Assembly (NCBI RefSeq): GCF_937873615.1
Contig: NZ_CALMYP010000011.1
Span: forward strand, 1-64,000
DNA from: an uncultured Paracoccus sp.
GTDB taxonomy: Bacteria > Pseudomonadota > Alphaproteobacteria > Rhodobacterales > Rhodobacteraceae
DNA length: 64,000 nucleotides
Direction of reading: 5' to 3'
A program made the translations under genes and the position numbers. Shown piece after piece: positions 17,806 to 26,124 of this stretch (positions within the stretch are counted from its first letter, which is position 1; each line of letters starts with the position of its first letter). The notes beneath the pieces are model-generated. The model saw only the letters and a program-made list of their open reading frames with translations. It was not told the DNA's origin and did no database searches.

Positions 17806-18981
17806 ATGGCCGAGACCACGACGAACACGCCCCATCGCGCGACGGCCGCGCGCCGAAATCGTCCCATGAAGGGGCAAAGGCTGACGCGGACGCTGATCTT
17901 CGGGTCCTTCCTGTTGATCGTGGTCCTGCCAACCATGATCTGGGCCTGGTATCTTTGGGAGCGGGCGCAGGATCAGTATGTCGCGACCGTCGGCTTTTCG
18001 GTCCGCAAGGAAGAAGCCGACCCGACGCTGGACCTACTGGGAGGGCTGACGCAATTGACCGGCTCGACCAGTGCCTCGGACCCGGACATCCTTTATGATT
18101 TCCTCCGCAGTCAGGACATCGTGGCCACGATAAACGACCAGCTCGATCTCGGGCGCAGGTTCTCGGGCGTTTACGACATCGATCCGGTTTTCGGCTATCA
18201 CCCCGATGGTTCGCTTGAGGATCTGACCAAATACTGGCGCAAGCAGGTCCGGGTGGACTACGATTCCGCCAGCAAGCTGATCACGCTGAAGGTGATGGCA
18301 TTCACGTCCCAGGACGCGCTGGAGATCGCACAAGCGGCCTTCGACGAATCGAGCCGGACCATCAACCGGCTGTCCGACATCGCCCGCGATGATGCGACCC
18401 GGTTCTCGCGGGATGAGCTGGCCAAGGCGCAGGAAAGCCTGACCGTCGCCCGCCAGGCCATGACCGCGTTCCGGATGCGCACCCAGATCGTCGACCCCGA
18501 GGCCGACCTGGAAGGCCAGATGACGGTTCTGAACACCCTGCAGACCCAGCTGGTCGAGGCGATGGTGGCGCAGGACACTTTGCGAGAGACCGCGCGCGAC
18601 GATGACCCGCGTCTCAATCAGGGTCAGCGCAAGATCGACGCGCTCAAAGCGCAGATCGACGCCGAACGGGCAAAATTCGGCGAGACCGGCGAGGGGCCAA
18701 ATGGCGAAAGCTATGCCGAAATGATGGCCGAATTTGAAGAACTCGCGGCCGACATGGAGTTTGCAGAGACCACTTACCGGGCGGCGCAATCTTCCTATGA
18801 GGCGGCACTTGCCGAGGGTCAGCGGCAGTCACGCTATCTCGCGGCCCATATCGAGCCGCGCCTGCCCGAGACCCCGCAGCTTCCCAATCGTCCGGGCCTG
18901 CTGCTGCGCATCTTCGCCATCCTGCTTCTGGGCTGGGCGGTGCTGCTGCTGTTCTATTACAGCGTGCGTGACCGTCGCTGA
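17806..18981 (+). CDS. KpsE-like capsule export inner-membrane protein (polysaccharide co-polymerase family)
   Basis: 391-residue periplasm-spanning protein of the KpsE/BexC/CtrB type that couples an ABC polysaccharide exporter to the outer-membrane channel. A cytoplasmic N-terminal tail leads to a membrane helix at about 29-51. A large periplasmic domain begins QYVATVGFSVRKEE and contains long helices (about 190-340). A second helix lies at about 364-385, ending FYYSVRDRR. The start is ATG at 17806 with AGGCAGGAAG upstream and a TATATA-like element about 55 bases before it. It faces a kpsM-kpsE-kpsT operon on the other strand, so it is a second co-polymerase for what looks like one exporter. 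Confidence 0.85.
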   Translation: MAETTTNTPHRATAARRNRPMKGQRLTRTLIFGSFLLIVVLPTMIWAWYLWERAQDQYVATVGFSVRKEEADPTLDLLGGLTQLTGSTSASDPDILYDFLRSQDIVATINDQLDLGRRFSGVYDIDPVFGYHPDGSLEDLTKYWRKQVRVDYDSASKLITLKVMAFTSQDALEIAQAAFDESSRTINRLSDIARDDATRFSRDELAKAQESLTVARQAMTAFRMRTQIVDPEADLEGQMTVLNTLQTQLVEAMVAQDTLRETARDDDPRLNQGQRKIDALKAQIDAERAKFGETGEGPNGESYAEMMAEFEELAADMEFAETTYRAAQSSYEAALAEGQRQSRYLAAHIEPRLPETPQLPNRPGLLLRIFAILLLGWAVLLLFYYSVRDRR

Positions 18982-18991
18982 TCGGCAAGGG

Positions 18992-19030
18992 GCGGTTTCG
19001 GCGGTCGGGTCGTCCGACCGCCGAAACCGC
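18992..19030. terminator. bidirectional 17-bp hairpin between convergent export genes
   Basis: Bases 18992-19008 are perfectly complementary to 19014-19030, with a 5-base loop. It lies exactly between the stop of the plus-strand KpsE-like gene and the stop of kpsT. Neither side has a T-run. Position and perfect pairing suggest it separates the two convergent transcripts. Confidence 0.6.
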
Positions 19031-19038
19031 GAACGCCC

Positions 19039-19713
19039 TCAGTCGTCGTTGATGTCGGCGGCCTGAATATTGCGGTGATGGGCGCGGATCGCCTCTTCGA
19101 GGTCCTCGTAATAGGTGATCCGGCCGTTTTCCAGAACCGCACCCGCCGTACACATGCGCCGGACCAGACCCATCGAATGGCTGATGAAGACCGCGCCCGA
19201 TTCCTTCATCCGCTCCTTGAACAGGGACTCGCTTTTCTCCCGGAATGCGGCATCGCCCACGGCCGACACTTCATCGACCAGATAGGTGTCGAATTTCAGC
19301 CCCATATTGATGCCGAACATCAGCCGAGAGCGCATCCCCGAGGAATAGGTCCGGATCGGCAGATAGAATTTTTCGTCCAGCTCGGCGAAATCCTCGACGA
19401 ACTTTTTCAGCGAGTCGGTATCGGCACCGTAGATGCGGGCGATGAACTTGGTGTTCTGCGCCCCGCTCATGAACGGGTGCAGCGACGAGGCAAGACCGAT
19501 CGGGAAGGAGATATTTCCATCCGACAGCACCCGGCCCGAATTCGGGATCAGCGAGCCGGCCATGATCTGCAGAAGCGTGGACTTCCCGGCCCCGTTGCGC
19601 CCCAGCAGCGCCACCGAGGTCTGGCTGGGAAAGACCGCGTTCAGGTCCTTGAACACCGTGTTCTTCACATGGCGGGAATAGAAGATCTTGGTGACGTTAT
19701 CGAGGACGATCAT
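19039..19713 (-). CDS. kpsT: capsular polysaccharide ABC exporter, ATP-binding protein (KpsT-like)
   Basis: 224-residue ATPase of an ABC-2 polysaccharide exporter. Walker A reads GRNGAGKST, the signature SSGMRSRLMFG (the SSGM form typical of KpsT/Wzt proteins), Walker B TYLVDEVSAVGD, and the switch His is in FISHSM. The start ATG at 19713 overlaps the stop of the upstream co-polymerase gene as ATGA. The short length, without a C-terminal glycan-binding domain, fits capsule-type (KpsT) rather than O-antigen Wzt export. Confidence 0.9.
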   Translation of the reverse strand: MIVLDNVTKIFYSRHVKNTVFKDLNAVFPSQTSVALLGRNGAGKSTLLQIMAGSLIPNSGRVLSDGNISFPIGLASSLHPFMSGAQNTKFIARIYGADTDSLKKFVEDFAELDEKFYLPIRTYSSGMRSRLMFGINMGLKFDTYLVDEVSAVGDAAFREKSESLFKERMKESGAVFISHSMGLVRRMCTAGAVLENGRITYYEDLEEAIRAHHRNIQAADINDD

Positions 19714-20894
19714 TTGCGGTCCCTGATGGCATAGAAGGTCAGCAGCACCATGCACCACACGATGAAACAGCCGATCATGACCACGATCAGCGTCGGGCCG
19801 AATTGCGGGAAAACCCGTATCGTGGCCGAGTTGCCGCCGGTTACGCTGGTCAGAAAGACCTTGTTGGATTCCAACTCGCGATTGTAGTGGATGATCGACA
19901 GCTCTGCCATGCGCAGGGCAATGCCCGACAGTTCCACCTCGGTGATGAGGGGGTGATACTTGGCGATGAGGTCGCTGATCTCTCGGGGGGTGGCGACCAT
20001 GCCCTCGCTCGATTCGGGGTCAGCGATATAAGAACTTATCGCAGCGATGCGGTCTTCGGCGCGGCGCGTCAAACCCTCGCTGTCACCGACCGAATCCCCG
20101 ACCGTGGCAATGGTGATTTCCTCTCGTGCCAGCATGCTGCGGATAGAGGTCTTGAATTCGGCATTGAGGTCGGCCAGCAATTGCGGATCTATGGTCCGGT
20201 TCGCGATGCGGAATTCCTTCAACGCCTGCCGGTCCGCATCGTTCTTGACGATCAATTCGTCGAGCCGCTTCTGGGCCTCGTTCAAGGCAGCGGTCAGGGT
20301 CGCGGTGCGGGCAAGGTTCAGACGCCGTTCTGCCTCGTTCCGGATGGCGAGCAACAGCTTTTCCGCCGATTCCTGATCGAAGGCCGTGACCGTCACGCGA
20401 ATGATCTGGTCGCGCGATCCGAGATTGACCGAGACCATGTTTTTCCAGAAAGCGTGACCACGCTCGACCGCCCCGTCGACCGGATAGCGGGTCGGCAGGA
20501 AGGGCACCAGCCGATCAGGCGGCCAGATTTCCGCAAGATCGAGCTGATCGCGGATTTCGCGATAGAAATCCTCGCTGCGGACAAGTTGGCGGACGATGGC
20601 GGTTTCCTCGGCCCCGCTGCCGGTGACGGCGCTGCGCAGGGTATCGCTGCGCGAGGTTTCGCCCAGCACACCCAGCGATTGCTCCTGCACGGTCACCGAT
20701 GCCGTGACCTGCCGCAACGACCCTGAGAAATTGACCGCCAGCCAGCCGGCAAAGACAGTCGGCGCGACAACGATGATCAGGAAGGTCGCCAGCAGGAAAA
20801 GGTGGCGCGGGCGAATGCCGGCGGGAACCACTTCATCGAAGCTATAATGTGGCTCGGCCTCAATCGGCGGTGTATTGCTGAGCGGTGCGTTCAT
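19710..20894 (-). CDS. second KpsE-like polysaccharide co-polymerase
   Basis: 394-residue inner-membrane protein with a helix at about 31-52, a large periplasmic region rich in helices (about 180-340) and a C-terminal helix at about 367-388 ending FYAIRDRK. The topology and C-terminal RDRK/RDRR tail match the gene at 17806-18981, but the periplasmic domain has diverged strongly. It lies between kpsM and kpsT, overlapping both by four bases (ATGA), so it is the cognate partner of that ABC exporter. The sister protein may serve a second glycan or form a mixed complex. Confidence 0.85.
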   Translation of the reverse strand: MNAPLSNTPPIEAEPHYSFDEVVPAGIRPRHLFLLATFLIIVVAPTVFAGWLAVNFSGSLRQVTASVTVQEQSLGVLGETSRSDTLRSAVTGSGAEETAIVRQLVRSEDFYREIRDQLDLAEIWPPDRLVPFLPTRYPVDGAVERGHAFWKNMVSVNLGSRDQIIRVTVTAFDQESAEKLLLAIRNEAERRLNLARTATLTAALNEAQKRLDELIVKNDADRQALKEFRIANRTIDPQLLADLNAEFKTSIRSMLAREEITIATVGDSVGDSEGLTRRAEDRIAAISSYIADPESSEGMVATPREISDLIAKYHPLITEVELSGIALRMAELSIIHYNRELESNKVFLTSVTGGNSATIRVFPQFGPTLIVVMIGCFIVWCMVLLTFYAIRDRK

Positions 20895-21715
20895 GTGTCG
20901 AGAAGCTCGCGCGCAAACAGTTTGATGCCGGCCATGCCGATGAACGCGCTGACAAGCGCGATTTCCAGCGGAAAGCGCAGATCCGTGTAGCTGCCGACAT
21001 AGTCGACGTAAAACGCCTCGCGCATACGGCCCGTGATGTGGACAAGCGGGTTCCACAGCAACCATTCGCTATAAGGGCGCGGCAGGCTCTCGACCAGGAT
21101 GATCACGCCTGACACCAGCAGCAAGGGCTTGCTGACGAAGTTCCACAGCATCTCCCAAAGCGGCAGCTTGGTCTTGACCGCGCAGTTCATGACCCCAAAG
21201 CCAAAGCCCATCAGCGCCGCGACGATAAAGGACTGCAGGATCTGGACGATGTGAAATGTGGTGTCGGGTTGGTAAAAATACAGGATGAAGGCCAGCACAA
21301 GCGCCGAAATTGCCGCCTGCGTGATCGTCGCCATGATGAATTTCGAGATCAGGACATCGAATACCGTGACCCGAGGATAATTCAGCAGCTGGCGCGAAGC
21401 ACGGATCGAGAATTCGACCCGGCCGCACACGCTGCGGAACATGGTGAAGGGCAAAAGGCCGGTGGCATAGAAGATGGCAAAATTCTCGCCCAGTGGTGGC
21501 GTGCGGAACCCGGCCGAGAAGATATAGCTCAGCCCGATGATGCCGATGACCGGCGAAACCACGGACCACATATAGCCGCCGGCGGTGTCGCCGTTCGAGG
21601 TCGTGACCTCGCGCAGGCACAGCGCCACGATGGTCCGCATCGTCGAAAACCGGGGCAGCACGCGACCGCTGACGGTCGTCTGCACCGGGCGCAGCTCGTT
21701 GGTCGCGCCTTTCAT
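20891..21715 (-). CDS. kpsM: capsular polysaccharide ABC exporter, permease (KpsM-like)
   Basis: 274-residue ABC-2 type permease with about six hydrophobic segments. The N-terminal LCLREVTTSNGDTAGGYMW is the KpsM/Wzm-type entry into the first helix (family pattern RE...R....G..W). It would form the inner-membrane pore for a finished polysaccharide. ATG at 21715 has GGAAGG upstream with slightly long spacing. It is first in the kpsM-kpsE-kpsT operon and diverges from the sulfotransferase gene at 22074. No KpsD/Wza, KpsC or KpsS is in the window. Confidence 0.87.
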   Translation of the reverse strand: MKGATNELRPVQTTVSGRVLPRFSTMRTIVALCLREVTTSNGDTAGGYMWSVVSPVIGIIGLSYIFSAGFRTPPLGENFAIFYATGLLPFTMFRSVCGRVEFSIRASRQLLNYPRVTVFDVLISKFIMATITQAAISALVLAFILYFYQPDTTFHIVQILQSFIVAALMGFGFGVMNCAVKTKLPLWEMLWNFVSKPLLLVSGVIILVESLPRPYSEWLLWNPLVHITGRMREAFYVDYVGSYTDLRFPLEIALVSAFIGMAGIKLFARELLDT

Positions 21716-22073
21716 CGCGGCAGGACCTTCCGAGCGGCCATCTGATGGCGGGTCACCGTCATGCAGCCCGGTGGAGCGATACCTCGCCTGATCTTCACGT
21801 CGTTCATCTGTCTGCCCCGTGCGTCCCCTGTTGCCAAACCGGCCCGGAGAACTCTGTTGGGTCTGCCTTCCATCAAGCCGCGATCCCGTCGCCGCCGGTC
21901 GCGGGAACTTAGTCCGCCGAAGCCCCCGCGTCGAGGGGCTGGTATCGCAGTGCATCAAAATCGTCGTGATCGCCAACATGCACGAAATCACGCGATAAGA
22001 GATTAATATTTTGCATTGCCCGCTATGGTTGTGCATCTTAGAAGATGATCCGACACTGAACCAGCGAGCCACA
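21716..22073. promoter_or_regulatory. divergent intergenic region between kpsM and the sulfotransferase operon
   Basis: 358 bases with no gene. The part from about 21950 to 22070 is distinctly AT-richer than its surroundings and includes GATTAATATTTTG at 22001-22013, a likely -10 region for one or both directions. This is the natural place for coordinated control of the exporter and the sulfotransferase/glycosyltransferase genes. No clear operator dyad was found. Confidence 0.45.
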
Positions 22074-22862
22074 ATGAGCCAACAATGCCCTCAGATCGGT
22101 GCCTCGCCCGCAAAGGCAGAGGTCGGGCAGACGCCAGTGCGCTTCATGATCGTGGCGCAGGCCCGCTCCGGCTCGACCCTGTTGCGAGAGGCATTGAACG
22201 ACGAATCCGACATCACCTGTCATGGCGAAGTTTTCAGCCGGGTCTGGATCGACCGGCTGGTGCCACGCCCCAACACACGGCGTCCCACCCCCGATCAGAT
22301 CCGGGCACAACTGCCCGTGCGAGATGCGGATCCCCTGCATTTCATGGCCGAATATGTCATGCCATTCACCGGCGCAGCCGTCGGCTTCAAGATCATTTAT
22401 GACGATTTCGTCGACAACCGTTTCCTGCACCCGCTCTGCAGCTACGCCAGACTGAAACGGATGCGGATCGTTCACCTGCGCCGGTTGAACCCTGTCGCGG
22501 CCCTTGCTTCTCGCACACGGATGTCGCGCTTTGGTATCGCACATAGCGACATGGCGCAGCGCCCGGGCACAAGACCGCCACCCGAGAAAATCCTTATCAA
22601 ACCCAATGAGTTGGCGCGCTACATTGAACGCCAGAAGATGCTGGCCCAACGGATCGACGCGATCTTTCCCGATGCGTTGCAGGCCCGCTACGAAACCCTG
22701 CGCGACGATTACCCGCGCATTCTCGCCCATCTGGGCCTGCCTGACGGCCGTCCCTTTCATGCGCCGCTACGAAAAATGGCACCTCGGCACATGCGCGACA
22801 TCATCCAGAACTATGACGAGATCGGCCAGTACGATCAGCCGGAACAGCCGAACTGGCAATGA
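22074..22862 (+). CDS. sulfotransferase family protein (Stf0-like)
   Basis: 262-residue predicted PAPS-dependent sulfotransferase. The 5'-phosphosulfate loop is ARSGSTLLREAL near residue 32. A 3'-phosphate-binding segment is HLRRLNPVAALASRTR near residue 136. It also has the Stf0/LPS-sulfotransferase style CHGEVF after the first helix. ATG at 22074 is used because upstream residues in the same frame are not conserved-looking. It is first of three genes on this strand and 10 bases from the fusion gene. The likely acceptor is a polysaccharide exported by the adjacent kps system (inference). Confidence 0.8.
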   Translation: MSQQCPQIGASPAKAEVGQTPVRFMIVAQARSGSTLLREALNDESDITCHGEVFSRVWIDRLVPRPNTRRPTPDQIRAQLPVRDADPLHFMAEYVMPFTGAAVGFKIIYDDFVDNRFLHPLCSYARLKRMRIVHLRRLNPVAALASRTRMSRFGIAHSDMAQRPGTRPPPEKILIKPNELARYIERQKMLAQRIDAIFPDALQARYETLRDDYPRILAHLGLPDGRPFHAPLRKMAPRHMRDIIQNYDEIGQYDQPEQPNWQ

Positions 22863-22872
22863 GGTAGACGAC

Positions 22873-25800
22873 ATGACCCTCCATGACACATTCCCCCCGC
22901 AGCAACCCATCCCGGTCTTGCGCAGACAGGTTACACTGCGCGACCGCATTCTCGTCGTGCTCGGCATGCATCGCAGCGGAACCTCCTTCCTGACCGACTG
23001 CACCGAGGTGCTGGGCTTCACCCTGCCCGGCGACCGGAACGGGCCTGCCCCTGACAACCCAAAAGGCCATTTCGAACCCCGCGCCATCGTCGACCTGAAC
23101 GAATCGGCTCTGGCCCGGGCGGGGGCAAGCTGGGCCAGGATCGCGCCTCTCGACGCGGGTCCCAACCCCGACGAAATGGAGGCAGCCCTTCAGGCCAGCT
23201 TCGGAAAAGCCGCGAGGATCGTCATCAAGGACCCCCGAATGAGCCTGCTCATGCCCGCCTGGCGGCCTTTCCTTGAAACGCTGGGTCAGGTTTCGGCGGT
23301 GATCTCGCTGCGCAATCCGGCGGAGGTTGCCGCCTCGGTGGCGCGGCGCGATGCGATCTCTGCCGATCACAGCTATCTCACTTGGATCTCGCATATATTG
23401 ACGGCGCTAGAGAGCACCGAGGGCCTGCCGCGGATGCTGGTCCTGTTTCCGGACTGGATCGGACGGCCCGCAGAGACGCTCAATCGCATGGCGCAGATCG
23501 CATCTGTCGACCTGCCGGATGACGCTGCCGGGGCAATCCTGGCCCGGTTCCAGCGCAGCGCCGTGCATGGCGGCCGTCAGACCGTCGCAACCGTTCCGGC
23601 AATTGACCGGCTGGCCAATGATCTCTTTGATCTGCTTGCCGATCATGCCCGCGCCGGCACGGTGCCCGCATCCCGTGAACTGGCCCCTTATCGCCGCCAG
23701 TTCGACATCGTTTCCAGCAGCGCACGCGCGACGGAAGCCCATCTGGGCGCTGAAATCTTCGGCTTGCAGGCCGACGTGGCACAGCTTCGCACCGACAACG
23801 GATCGCTGCAAACCCAGGTCGCCGAGGCGGTTGCCGAACGCCACCACGTCGTCGCGTCGCTGGAAGCGCAACGGGATCAGGCCGACGAAGACCTGAAGCA
23901 GCAAGCGCTGGAACTCGACAAGCTGCAGGCGCAGTTGAACGGTGCCAACCAGCAATTGGCCAGAGCCACGGAACAGCTCAACCATCTGACCCAACTTCTG
24001 CAGATCGAGCGTAACACCGTTCTCAAGCCGATCTATCGCCGCCTGCATCGCCGGGGCGGCAGGGTCCTTCGCAACTGCCTGCCGCAGTCAGCCTTCGACT
24101 GGCTGAAACACGCCATGCCCCATCCCGGCCAGATTCCCGGCTATCTCGCCTATGCCTCGCCCAAACAGCCATCCGGCGAGGCGCGCAACCTCATCGACGT
24201 GCCCCCCGCCGACCCCGATAAGCCCGACATCTTCATCATGTCGATCATCAACTGGGATTTTCGCACCCAAAGGCCGCAACATCTGGCAAGCGAGCTTGCC
24301 CGCACCGGCCACCGTGTCTTCTATATCGAGATGGAGGGCGATTCAGGCGGCGGCTCGGCCAGAGAGGTTGGGCCGAACCTGCATGTCCTTCGGCTCTCGG
24401 CACGCGGGATGCGTGGCGCCCAGCCCTATTCCGGCACGGTCCCACCAGCCACGATCCGGGCATGGATCGATCATTTTCACGCGCTTGTCGACCAGATCGG
24501 CACCACCCGCCGCGCCCATGTCATCGTCGAGCATCCCTATTGGTGGAACTTCGTGCGCCACCTGTCGTCGCAATACCAGATCACCTTCGATTGCATGGAC
24601 GAAATTGCCGGTTTCTCGAATACGGATCAGGCGGTGCTGGAACTTGAAGAACAGATGATTGACGCCGCCGACCGGGTGGTGGTCTCGTCGCAATATCTCC
24701 ATGACAAATACGCAGCCCGACGCCCGGTCAAACTGATCCGCAACGGCACCGATACCGGCCACTTCATCTGCGATGACGCGGACGAACCCAGCCTGCCCGG
24801 TTTCCTGTCCGGCAAGCTGCGCGACGGGGCGATCCGGGTCGGTTATGTCGGTGCCATAGCCGAATGGTTCGACGCCGATCTGGTCGAGACCATGGCTGCG
24901 GCCAACCCCGATTTCGACATCCATCTGTGCGGGGCGGTGACCGCCGAGGCCCCGGCGCGACTGGCCGACCTGCCAAATGTCACCATGCATGGCGAGATCG
25001 CTTATGCCGATGTGCCGGGCTTTCTGGCGGCCATGGATGTCATGACCATCCCCTTCCGGCTGCTTCCGATCATCCGCGCCTGCGATCCGGTCAAGTTCTA
25101 CGAATATTCGGCCATGAAGCGCCCCACCGTTGCCACCGCCCTGCCGGAGCTTGAGCGCGCCGGCAAGCTGGTGACGCTCGCGGCCGGCGCAACCGAGTTT
25201 GCCGAAGGGATACGCGCCGCAGCCGAGGCCGGCAAAGACCCGGCGACACGGGCGGCGTTACAGGCCTATGCACTGGAAAACACCTGGTCCGATCGCGCCG
25301 CACATCTTCTGGCCGAGATGGAACGGGCACCAAAGGTCTCGGTCGTCGTACTGGCCTTTGGGCAGGCAGATCTGACGCTGGACTGTCTCGATTCGCTGTT
25401 GGGACAGGGCGAGGTCTATCCCGCACTCGATGTGCTGGTCGTCGACAATGGCTCTGCCCCCGAGGCGTTGGCGCGGCTGCGCGACCGCGCCGGCACCGAT
25501 CCGCGCATCCGGCTGATCGAGAATGGCGACAATCTGGGATTCGCCGCCGGCAACAATATCGGCATCGGGGCCGCAGACGGCGATTATGTCCTGCTGCTGA
25601 ACAACGACACCTATATGCCGCCGGGCGCGATTGCGGCGATGGTGCGCCATCTCGAACGCAATCCGCAGATCGGCATTGTCGGGCCGCTGACCAACAATAT
25701 CGGCAATGAAGCCCGGATCGAGGTCAGCTATTCCGACATGGCCGGAATGGAGACGGTCGCCCGCGATCTGGTCACCGGCTATCGCGGCATCTGGACAGAA

Positions 25801-26124
25801 ATTCCCGTCGCCGCCTATTTCTGCGCCATGTTCCGCAAATCCGATCTCGACCGTATCGGCGATCTGCCCATCGTCTATGGCCGCGGCATGTTCGAGGATG
25901 ACGACCATTGCGCCAGCTTCCGCGCCGCCGGGCTGATCAGCGTTCTGGCCGAGGATGCCTTCGTCCATCACCGCCTTTCGGCCAGCTTCGACGCGCTGCC
26001 CTCGGACGAGCGGCAGGACCTCTTCGCCCGCAACCGCAAGATTTTCGAAGACCGCTGGGGCGCTTGGGTGCCGCATCGCTATCGCCAGACCCGACCCGCG
26101 CCCAGCCTGCCGAACGCGTCATGA
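22873..26124 (+). CDS. sulfotransferase / coiled-coil / GT4-like / GT2 glycosyltransferase fusion
   Basis: 1083-residue multi-domain protein. Residues about 26-260 are a sulfotransferase domain (GMHRSGTSFL at 31-40; 3'-phosphate motif SLRNPAEVAASVARRD). Residues about 289-376 form a heptad-rich coiled coil. About 450-816 is a GT4/GT-B type glycosyltransferase (DIFIMSIINWDFRTQRPQHLA; donor-site region KFYEYSAMKRPTVAT). About 820-1083 is a GT2 domain (VSVVVLAFGQADLTLDCLDS; VVDNGS; DNLGFAAGNN; LLLNNDTYMP as the metal-binding D-x-D equivalent). ATG at 22873 follows GAGGTAG; upstream in-frame sequence belongs to the previous gene. Its stop overlaps the next gene as ATGA. It probably builds and sulfates a glycan for the neighbouring exporter. 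The acceptor is unknown. Confidence 0.85.
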   Translation: MTLHDTFPPQQPIPVLRRQVTLRDRILVVLGMHRSGTSFLTDCTEVLGFTLPGDRNGPAPDNPKGHFEPRAIVDLNESALARAGASWARIAPLDAGPNPDEMEAALQASFGKAARIVIKDPRMSLLMPAWRPFLETLGQVSAVISLRNPAEVAASVARRDAISADHSYLTWISHILTALESTEGLPRMLVLFPDWIGRPAETLNRMAQIASVDLPDDAAGAILARFQRSAVHGGRQTVATVPAIDRLANDLFDLLADHARAGTVPASRELAPYRRQFDIVSSSARATEAHLGAEIFGLQADVAQLRTDNGSLQTQVAEAVAERHHVVASLEAQRDQADEDLKQQALELDKLQAQLNGANQQLARATEQLNHLTQLLQIERNTVLKPIYRRLHRRGGRVLRNCLPQSAFDWLKHAMPHPGQIPGYLAYASPKQPSGEARNLIDVPPADPDKPDIFIMSIINWDFRTQRPQHLASELARTGHRVFYIEMEGDSGGGSAREVGPNLHVLRLSARGMRGAQPYSGTVPPATIRAWIDHFHALVDQIGTTRRAHVIVEHPYWWNFVRHLSSQYQITFDCMDEIAGFSNTDQAVLELEEQMIDAADRVVVSSQYLHDKYAARRPVKLIRNGTDTGHFICDDADEPSLPGFLSGKLRDGAIRVGYVGAIAEWFDADLVETMAAANPDFDIHLCGAVTAEAPARLADLPNVTMHGEIAYADVPGFLAAMDVMTIPFRLLPIIRACDPVKFYEYSAMKRPTVATALPELERAGKLVTLAAGATEFAEGIRAAAEAGKDPATRAALQAYALENTWSDRAAHLLAEMERAPKVSVVVLAFGQADLTLDCLDSLLGQGEVYPALDVLVVDNGSAPEALARLRDRAGTDPRIRLIENGDNLGFAAGNNIGIGAADGDYVLLLNNDTYMPPGAIAAMVRHLERNPQIGIVGPLTNNIGNEARIEVSYSDMAGMETVARDLVTGYRGIWTEIPVAAYFCAMFRKSDLDRIGDLPIVYGRGMFEDDDHCASFRAAGLISVLAEDAFVHHRLSASFDALPSDERQDLFARNRKIFEDRWGAWVPHRYRQTRPAPSLPNAS

